A stretch of DNA of 64,000 nucleotides. Source: Eustoma russellianum (lineage: Eukaryota; Streptophyta; Magnoliopsida; Gentianales; Gentianaceae). The stretch spans positions 1,077,494 through 1,141,493 of the forward strand of contig AP025041.1 of NCBI GenBank assembly GCA_036186865.1. Reading direction: 5' to 3'. The position numbers and the translations under genes are program-made. Position 1 is the first letter of the stretch. The number at the start of each line of letters is the position of its first letter. Below, in pieces: positions 56,346-64,000 of this stretch. Below the pieces are notes generated by a model that had not been told where the DNA came from, made no database searches, and saw nothing but the letters and a program-made list of their open reading frames with translations.

Positions 56346-59300
56346 CACTCTTAGTCTACTAGCTAATAAACCCCTCCAAATTTAAAAGTAAAAAAACAGA
56401 AAATGTGATAAAATACTCTAATGTTTTGAAATTATCAAGTGAATAAATTGTGATATTTAACAGAAACCAAATAATTGGCGATTGGTAGAAACATGTAAGA
56501 GTATAGCAAACTTACACTTCTTATTTATTGAATGTTAAGTATGTATTGACTTTAACTTGGAAACGGATATAGTACTGTTTTTCAAGAGTTCTTTTTTCCC
56601 CAGGGCCAAATCCATGACGAGTTTAAAAAGAGCAATCTCGACATGGTACATGTATTTATGATATGTGTACATATATTTAAGAGATACTAGATGCAGTGCC
56701 TGGTGCGATGCACGGGTTAGTGACATTAGGCCCGCATTTACAGCAGTTGAAACATAGACGGTCTTTAGACTCTTTAATGATTGATTCTATTTTGGTCCCA
56801 AACTACAAAGGAAGGGTATAAAGCTCAAAAAAGTAAAAACTGTCTCCAGGTCCAGGATATTTAGCTAAACCATTGGTGTTTGACGTGTGTCCTTACCTGA
56901 GCCAGCTAGGACCGTCTCCAGAGCCCGAGCCATGCATTCCTCTCACGTGTACTCCTGTCACTAATGTCGGATACATTGAACTTAAAGTGGCTCAGGTCCT
57001 ACCAAACTTGCTGAAAAGTCACCAATCATTATTATTATTTTCTAAAAATTTGCTGACTCTTCACCAAACTAAGAGCCAATATTTTTGCTCTCTATCTCAA
57101 CGGAAAGGGCATGATGTGTCTGGTGTGTCATGTACTTGTTATAGACATAAAGAGATGGTGGATTCAAAAACTTTTTATGCACTCACTAAAATGGACTCAC
57201 CAGAGCCATCTGATCTCAACCAATGCTTTCTGTAACCACAGGAGCAGTAGACAACAAGTACAATTAGTGACTGTTTAGTTCCCTCTTCTCCAACGACCAA
57301 TAATTCATGAAGAAATTCTTATACATCTTTGTGAGCAAGGTTAATTCTTACATGATATATTTGAAACATGATATCTTCCGTTATAGATGAAAGGTAACAT
57401 GAAACTTGATGGACATGGTATGGGCCGGGCTTATCAGCTGCTTTTTATGGCTCATTTATCACAGAAGAGGCCCAAAAGGAATTTGTTCTCTTATCAGAAT
57501 CTATAATGGGTCGTGGAGGCCGGTAAAGACAATTAGACAACAAGGTCCAATTGGTCCATTTGTTAAATAATAGGGTAATGTATTTTCAATAGGAGAAAAT
57601 GGGTGGTTATGAGGTTTTTGAAGATGATATATCCATCTATACTTCTACCATGCTGAGATCGGCTGATCCAACCTTTGTTGACCGTTCAACTACGGAACAC
57701 TACGTCAGAATCCGGATAAAAACATTGTTTTAGATGAGGTGTCAACGTGAAACTCCCTAATTAGAGGTCAGCAGCGCCGGTCACAGAATACCAATCAGCA
57801 AATCCGGCCTGACTTTTATGAGCTATCTTTATTCTTATTATGAATGAAATGAAACTCGACCTTACAAGGATAGAAATTAAAAAAAATAAAATAACATAAG
57901 AAAGAACACTAAAGAAGGGGGACATTGTGCGCAATAATCATTTTGTTAATTTCCATTTGAAAAAGTGAGTCGAAAGGAAATCAACGTTGTTGATTTGACG
58001 ATTATGTTCGCGTGTGATTCAATAGCTAGAAATCAGTAAATAAGGAGAGGGAGAGGGAAAAGATGTATATCTAAAAGAGTATGTGCTGTAATATGTTGAG
58101 GTTGGTCATGGTCCAACGTAGGGAATAGTTTATCATACGTTCTTTACGTTCGCTGAACCAGTCCGAATGTGACATGTCTAAAAAGGACAACGGATATTAT
58201 TATCATTTTATGTACATGTGATATCCAGAGCGGGTCACTGTAAAACAAAAACAAAAATCATACACAGTATATCCCAACAATAGCAAAAGTTATCGCTAGG
58301 GTTTGAGGAGGATGCAAACAAACAATACATTCATTCTAAAAGATAAATAACTTGCTTCCAAAGAAACCACCGGCTTGTAAAACACAGAGTGCAATATTAG
58401 AACCTATCCAATAGCGGGTTTTTTTTTCTTAAAAATAATAAATTGAATCCTCAATCCAAATGATAGCCTGCAAGTTCAGCACTTAAGCACGGATCCAGAA
58501 AGATTCCATAGGATATTGGACACTCTATGAAATTAAGCGTGGTTGAGGTCCACGTTTTTTAAATTGACAAAATCAACGCATAATTTTTTTTCTCAAATTA
58601 ATTAGAAACAATTTTGTTAACTTTTTCCTGGTTTTAACTTGCTTGTCCCATGTATGTGACTTGAGTTGGACACATTCTAGATTTGTAGTGATTGAAAATG
58701 TGAGATATGAAACCATTAGTAGAATTGTAGAGTGGCGTTTAATTCAAAAGCTAATGGTATAGGTTTTGACATGGGAGACTTAATTAGCACATAACAAGCT
58801 TTAAGGCGGAGGTCTTCCCAATCAGTTATTTATTCGGCCCCTGATTTTGCACCAAGACGCGGCTCCGTCAATGGGAAACCGGCACTAATTATTCACGCAT
58901 GACTCAATTGTCTTCATAAATAGATCATTCACCAAAAAATTTTACAATAGTCATGCATCTTGTCATATAAAATGTATATGATATATGTATGCCAATCAAA
59001 TGTATATGATATATGTATGCCTCTGCTTTGACTAATTATTTCTTGGATTGCATATAAATTTTTATTGCCATTGCTTCAAGCACTTCCACATCATTTCCTG
59101 CCACAATTCCAAGTGCCTTTGCTTCTACAAACCGACCCCTTGAATCTTCTCATAAGAGCAAAATCTGACTGCTTCTGTATTTTAACCCTATGAGAGAAAT
59201 GTAATTCCGTTAATGGTGTTCCGTAAATAAGCGGGAAAAATACTTATTTGGAAAACTTGTAACAATGAGTAACTATCCACTAAATGCTTATATAATAATC

Positions 59301-60295
59301 TTGGCGGAAGGGTTAGAGATGTCTTAAAATGTGGTGCCTTGTAATCTGGTATAAACTGTGGCAGAATAATTGTGTAGGTATATCATTCATTTGATTTATA
59401 TTTGTCATATTTGTAAATAGAAGTGTTAAAATACCGAGTATATGATTTTTTGATTGAATCAAAATATGCTAGGGTACAACATGAGTAAAGTACCCTAACT
59501 CGTGTCCGTTTTACCAGGCAACTATGCTCTATTGTTTGTAGGAATAAAACAAATACTTTGAAAGCTTCTTGAGTTATTCCATGTTTAATGCTTAAAGGCT
59601 GCATTCTTATGTTCTTTTCCTTTTTAGACTAGTTCAAAGCTTGCATCCTCATCGCTCTTGATTTTTCATTTCATTTTATTTTATCATTTTATCATTATTA
59701 TTTTTTGTGGAAAGAAACGTCCTTGATTTTGATACGATTCATCCGGTCCTTCATGGAAGTCAAAGTTGCAAGCGTCGATAAAATTTAATTCCTTTTTTTA
59801 CTTAGTCACAAGTGAAGAAGGGCCAAGCACTTTATTCCAAAATAACCTTTATAGCATCATGACAAAAGGATAAACTTCACAATACATTGCTGCCATATGC
59901 TGGCCTGCTGCCTGATCACCCATTTTTACCTATGTGTTTTCCTTAAGATCCAATACGCACTATTTATTTGCAATTTCTAATAAAAATGCCTGCATACATA
60001 TCAAAGTAAAAATTTTCCGGAGAAGTTTTATATGCAATTGTTTAAATAGATTCTGACATCTGGAAAAATTGACGAAACCTCGGCTCTATGTAATAACAAG
60101 TGATTTGTCAAATTCCGTTATATAAGAAATACATACAATTATGTGTATCTAACAGCACATGTTAAATGTCATTTTCTGTTGTGTAGATTTATCTAAATAT
60201 TACGTAAATTGTACTAATTTCATAGATTTTTCATATAAGTTTTGACAACCCTACATGATGGGATCGATTACAGAATCATCATGCACGACCTTGTT
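56346..60295. other. Intergenic DNA without recognised gene
   Basis: A region of about 4 kb with no supported gene. It holds the retroposon tail at 58240-58332 and a 22-bp word ATGTATATGATATATGTATG repeated near 58971 and 58999. Reading frames near 56873-57235 and 59383-59604 show no family resemblance. Confidence 0.5.
58240..58332 (-). repeat. RTE/Au-like retroposon 3' tail, copy C
   Basis: Read on the minus strand it has TATTGTTTGTTTGCATCCTC, then CCCTAGCGATAACTTTTGCT, then GGATATACTGTGTATG and a degenerate TTG/TTTTG tail. It matches the copies at 2866 and 22753. Confidence 0.55.
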
Positions 60296-60610
60296 CTCAA
60301 AGTTTGTAACTGAAAAAGGTTGAACCTCAACCAGTAAGGGTTCCTGCCACATCCAATCCCAAAGGTAGTGTAGGGATGTAAATCAGGTACCTAATGGCCT
60401 ACTAGCAGGAGTTTGGTCATTTACACAGTAGTCTACATAATGAGTCTCCAGCACTGCAGGCAAGCCTACAGGCCAAAGAAGCTCCCACACTATGCACTTG
60501 CTAAGAAGGGGCTCTCTTACCTTTGACAAGAATTGAACCACTGACCTCCCTTTTGAGAACTCCTGTCCAGAACCAGTTGGGCTATTTCCTAGAGACTCAA
60601 AGTTTGTAAC
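60296..60610 (-). mobile_element. tRNA-derived SINE, copy C
   Basis: The body is 60311-60595 (285 bp) flanked by a perfect 15-bp duplication CTCAAAGTTTGTAAC at 60296-60310 and 60596-60610. On the minus strand the head carries A-box-like ATAGCCCAACTGG and B-box-like AGTGGTTCAATTC, and the tail ends TTCAACCTTTTTCA. The long duplication and internal promoter are typical of L1-type mobilised plant SINEs. The intact duplication implies a fairly recent insertion. Confidence 0.88.
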
Positions 60611-61260
60611 AGAGATAATGGGAAAGGTGGGGCAAGAGAGCAAAGACTGGTGGGGCCGTCAGGTGGGGGTGCAGAGCGGGTTATTCTGTTATAGTATGCA
60701 GATGGGACAGATCATGATTGAAATGATCGGTACGTGCACGTCCATTTTTACGACGAACTTTTTGTTCAATTAATGCATAATCAAAATAGGTTAGTTGACA
60801 CCTAACCTAACAGAATCAGTAAATTTACAAAGTCGGATGTAATGGATAATTAGAAAGGTGTTTTATAATAACGTTTTCTCGAGTTAAGATGATGACTATT
60901 CAAAATTTTACTTGTAACACAACCCAAAGAAAAAAGAGAGGGAAAAAATGAACAATAAATGCATTTGATGCCATAGTGGCATAAATCAATGGTCACATCT
61001 GCGATATTAGAAAGAATTACCATTTTCTTTAAGTAGAGATGTCTAATTAGAAAGTTTCACCTTTAAAATGCAAGTGGACTAGAAGAGGGGGTCTAACGCA
61101 TTGTAGGTTGTCTTGTACTCTTATCATTGAAACACATGTTTTGATTTGCATATAAACAAAATATATATGCACAGCTCAGACGGAGTGCATCTTTAGATAG
61201 ATGTCATAGTCCATATGACCAGTCCGTAATAGTTTATGCAAGAAGGACATTTTGTGTCAC
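60611..61260. other. Intergenic DNA
   Basis: AT-rich with no gene or repeat recognised. Confidence 0.5.
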
Positions 61261-61264
61261 GTTT

Positions 61265-61600
61265 ATCTTTTTTGTGGCTATGGGGGTGGGTGACAGCAAG
61301 ATAAAATACTTTGTCAGGAACTGGCAAAGTTAGAGTTGACACCTAAACCAGGTAGGATTTCAAGTCATCAAAAGCCTGTTGAGACTTATCATCCTATTGA
61401 AATGCAATTTTTTTTCAGTACTTAGAAGAATGTGAGTTATTTTTCTAACGATTTCCAATAACCTTTTGCACTTCCTTAAAGTTACGTGATGGATACATAG
61501 CCTTTAAAGATTCAATTTTATTGGTGTTAAGTATGAACTCTTTGTTTAGAGACCATGTATGATGTATCCCATGAAATATAGTTGATCAGATCGCAGAACA
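61265..61600 (-). pseudogene. Decayed Ty3/Gypsy reverse transcriptase-RNase H piece
   Basis: Across shifting frames on the minus strand one can follow LRSDQLYFMGYIIHG, then NKIESLKAMYPSRNFKEVQK, then QQAFDDLKSYL, then LTLPVPDKVFYLAVTHP. This is the order seen at the RT/RNase H junction of plant Gypsy elements (FLGF-like, NPDKIKAI...NLKEVQ-like, AFEDLK, then the LYLAVS-like start of RNase H). Several stops and frameshifts interrupt it. No LTRs or other domains are found nearby, so it is an old isolated fragment. Confidence 0.7.
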
Positions 61601-62214
61601 AAACAGTAATTGAATGTATGAATAGATAACTTGTTATAAAGTAATGGGTGATTTTGATTTAGAAAGGTAGACTGACGTGGCCATATCTTAGTAGAAAAAG
61701 GACGTTTGGGATTCGCGAGCATATTTTACGACAATAATAATAAATAAACACACGAATTTGCAATATACAATGATTAGAATAGGATTTTTGAGAGAAAAAG
61801 GAAGGAAAATGTATTATGAGAATGACACGTGAAAGGACCCACAAAGTCGAAAACTTTAGGGACTTAACTTGTGGGAATGAATTCCCTCAAAAAAAAAAAA
61901 AAAAAAAAACACTTGCGGGAATGAATGATTACATAAAAAAAAATGACACTTTGCAATGGGGAAAGAAGGAAATTATTGGTTTGTGATGATAAGATTACAA
62001 AGGCGTCACTCATACACCAACACGTCACACAAATCTCCAAAACTAGGGTTTAGCATTTGGAATCTTTCCCAGCCAAATGTACTTTTTGGAATTAAGGATA
62101 ATGACTCCCTACAAATTCTTTCAGGTATTGTCTATTTCTCTTATAACGTATCATTTTCATCCAATTCCTTTCATTTTCTTTACTTTTTATTTATTTATTT
62201 ACGTACGCGGAACT
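61601..62214. other. Intergenic DNA
   Basis: An A-tract lies near 61890-61909. No supported gene. Confidence 0.5.
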
Positions 62215-62450
62215 TGAAGTAACTAGTAAGATTGTTATTTTGTGACTTTAAATTCACGGTTTCGAGCCGCAGAAACAGCCTCTTGCACAAAGTTTAGGGT
62301 AAGGCTGCGTACATCAGATCACGAAGTGATCCGACCGCTCCCCTGACCCTGCGCAAACTCGGGAGAGATCACGAAACGATCCGACTACTCTCCTGACTTT
62401 ACGCAAACGCAAGAGCTTAGTACATCGAGAACACATTTTTCTATTTACTT
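62215..62450 (+). mobile_element. tRNA-derived SINE with internal 50-bp tandem duplication
   Basis: B-box-like GGTTTCGAGCCGC is followed by AGAAACAGCCTCTTGCACAA and GGGTAAGGCTGCGTACAT, which I recognise as the body of a widespread dicot SINE. The 3' part is duplicated: units 62316-62365 and 62366-62415 both begin AGATCACGAA and contain CTGAC and CGCAAAC. The element ends GAGCTTAGTACATCGAGAAC and a short T run. The 5' boundary and target duplication are not clear. Confidence 0.7.
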
Positions 62451-63318
62451 ATTTATGAATCAATACTTTTCTTTTATAACATTAAAAAAAAAGTTCGATC
62501 AAGTTACATCTTTCAATTTATTGATTTCAATTATAAGCTAACTCATAGCCAACAGAAGAGTAAAAGAGGAATAACTCAGTTATTGATTTCAAAGACCTAG
62601 TTTTTAAGGTTTTCAACAGTAGCATCCTCTCTTCCACTTGGGGTAATAAGTGCAACCTTTCTATTTTTGTTTCCTCTTTTGAAACATTGTAAGAGAGAAG
62701 AAAAATTTCCAAGATATATGTGGCTATTATTCTTTATAATTTCCTGTGGATATTCGATTAAAAATGTGTACAATCTTTTGTGTCGTATAAATGTACTGAT
62801 CATATTTTTGATCACTGGTTAAATAAAATTTTTATATTTTAACTAAAAAAATATAACAATTCTAACGGGTTAATAGAATGTGTCCATAGGGTGAACTATC
62901 TTCCTTTTTTAACTAAACGGTTAAAAAATTAAGTGTGGGGGATTCCAACCTTCTGCGGATTTCTTTCTAACCATGGCCATTTTGTCACGTGGAAGTGTGA
63001 GCATCACAGTCAAAATTTTTAAATTATATAGAAGCATCTCTTCTGACTGAGTGCTTTCCATCAATAATAAGCTTATAAACTTATCAAATGCAAAGCTGAT
63101 AAATTTATGGATCTAACTAATAGAATTTGTCATTTTATCTTTCGGGATGAAAAATTTTGGCGGGTAATAATATGGAAGTAAAAGTATCATGTGGCGGCGG
63201 ACATATATTCCTTCAGCTCGAAGCATAACCTCCCAAATTGCCACACGCGCGTCAACGAACAATTAGGCAGAAAAGGATGGTTTTATTCCACGAAAACTTG
63301 GTGGACACTCTCAGAGTA
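62451..63318. other. Intergenic DNA
   Basis: AT-rich, with no gene or element recognised. Confidence 0.5.
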
Positions 63319-63448
63319 GCGGATGAGATTTGAGGAGGCCTCATATGAAACAAAATATGAGGCCTCCAATCACGTGACGTCATGTGTACAAAAAAACATT
63401 TTTTTAAAAAAAGAAAAAAAAAAGTAAACAGCTGACCCTTTTGTACAC
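63319..63448 (-). mobile_element. Fold-back MITE, copy 4 (one arm lost)
   Basis: The left end GCGGATGAGATTTGAGGAGG matches the outer end of copy 1, and GGCCTCCAATCACGTGACGT with the AT-rich loop and ACAGCTGACCCTTTTGTACA also match it in reverse orientation. The second arm is missing beyond TTTTGTACACA, where the sequence passes straight into the Copia fragment. The joint contains ATCCGC, complementary to the element's own end GCGGAT, so microhomology may have guided the deletion or insertion. Confidence 0.75.
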
Positions 63449-63928
63449 ATCCGCAACTTGATTATGAGTATCAATATGCTGCAGTTCAATTTCACCTTGC
63501 AACACTTTTTCTCTAATGAAGTGATAATGTCCTCAACATCTTTAGTTCTTGCATGAAAAACTGGATTGCACGCTAACTGAATAGAAGACAAATTATCACA
63601 ATATATTCGCACGCTATCCATAATCTTATGACATAGTTCATTCAAAACCTGTACAAGCCATACGCACTCTTGAGCTGCCATAGCTGCTGCTCTATATTCA
63701 GCTTCAGTTGTTGATAAAGATACAGTGGGTTGAAGCTTACGGCACCAAGATATTGCCCCAGATCCCAACATGAAAACAAATTCAGTAGTTGACCTTCGTG
63801 TATCATAGTCTCCAGAATAATCAGCATCACAAAAACCTCTTAGCTCAAGCTTGGCGTCAACTCCATACCACACGCCCCAATTGCTGGTTCCTTTGATATA
63901 CCGCAATATTCGCTTAACTGCTTCCAAG
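63449..63928 (-). pseudogene. Ty1/Copia RNase H fragment
   Basis: Minus-strand frame with EAVKRILRYIKGTSNWGVWY, then FCDADYSGD and TRRSTTEFVFMLGSGAISWC, then LSTTEAEYRAAAMAAQECVW, IYCDN and NPVFHARTK. These are the acidic RNase H positions and end motifs of plant Copia elements. After TKDVE a frameshift leads into HYHFIREKVLQGEIELQHID and then NQVAD, where it stops at the MITE. The upstream end is cut exactly within the usual HWEAVKR block, where 18S rDNA begins. Only this C-terminal domain is present, so it is a dead fragment. Confidence 0.88.
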
Positions 63929-64000
63929 ACGTATTAGCTCTAGAATTACTACGGTTATCCGAGTAGCAGATACCATCAAACAAACTATAACTGATTTAAT
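63929..64000 (-). rRNA. Partial nuclear 18S rRNA sequence
   Basis: Read on the minus strand the window end gives AATCAGTTATAGTTTGTTTG, then ATGGTATCTGCTACTCGGAT, then AACCGTAGTAATTCTAGAGC and TAATACGT. This is the universally conserved 5' region of eukaryotic 18S rRNA, roughly positions 80-155 of the mature molecule. After TAATACGT the 18S sequence should continue GCAACAAAC, but the Copia fragment follows instead. The piece runs off the window, so its full length cannot be judged. Confidence 0.92.

Noticed and set aside
63440..63452. Copia frame continuing as TKGS into the MITE
   Set aside because: The TKG-like residues come from the MITE sequence TGTACAAAAGGG, which is also present in MITE copy 1 away from any Copia element; the match to the Copia TKG motif is fortuitous.
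1..64000. CRISPR arrays, bacterial operons or prophage
   Set aside because: No regularly spaced identical repeats with unique spacers and no bacterial genes; gene structure is that of a plant.
1..64000. tRNA genes
   Set aside because: A- and B-box-like pairs occur only within SINEs; I found no cloverleaf with proper anticodon stem outside them.

Overview
The window is nuclear DNA from a flowering plant, almost certainly a eudicot. The evidence is AT-rich intergenic DNA, genes with many GT-AG introns, plant-only families (R2R3-MYB, 11S seed globulin, DUF761, patellin, TOL) and abundant plant transposons. I cannot name the species. There are no operons, prophages or CRISPR arrays. One scaffold gap of ten Ns lies at 16877-16886.

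Layout. 1-18 kb is transposon territory. It holds small Mutator-like MITEs, one LTR retrotransposon with 3.46-kb LTRs (4935-13930, minus strand, 5-bp target duplication, gag remnant, no pol), a cluster of short repeats at 15.2-15.5 kb and the scaffold gap. 18-26 kb holds an R2R3-MYB gene of the MYB13/14/15 group (+), a solo LTR, an exon-like remnant and a DUF761 gene (-). 26.6-33.5 kb holds a SINE abutting a broken 11S globulin copy (+), followed by a complete 14-exon TIM44 gene (-). 35-38.3 kb holds a second solo LTR and a two-exon gene for a small secreted protein of unknown function (-). 41-47.6 kb holds an intact four-exon 11S globulin gene (-) with a legumin-box promoter, and a four-exon patellin gene (-). 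49-55.6 kb holds a broken C-terminal piece of cohesin SMC1 (-), a GC-rich fold-back MITE and a three-exon TOM1-like (VHS/GAT) gene (-). 56-64 kb has no intact gene. It carries SINEs, a decayed Gypsy pol piece and, at the right edge, a joined series of MITE, Copia RNase H fragment and 18S rDNA fragment.

The intact genes are ordinary unlinked plant genes: mitochondrial protein import, phosphoinositide/lipid transfer at membranes, ubiquitin-cargo sorting, seed storage and transcription. I reconstructed exon structures by splice sites and reading phase. TIM44 (489 aa), 11S globulin (478 aa), patellin (423 aa), TOL (417 aa), MYB (253 aa) and the secreted protein (166-168 aa) all join without a frameshift. 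The long repeats, by contrast, differ from each other mostly by one-base insertions and deletions, which suggests that repeats in this assembly were less well polished than unique sequence.

I found no convincing new molecular system. The points most worth checking are the gag-only retrotransposon with very large LTRs, the 18S/Copia/MITE joint at the right edge, the two fold-back MITE families with 9-bp target duplications, the unexplained repeat cluster near 15.3 kb, the SINE-abutted globulin pseudogene and the uncharacterised secreted protein.
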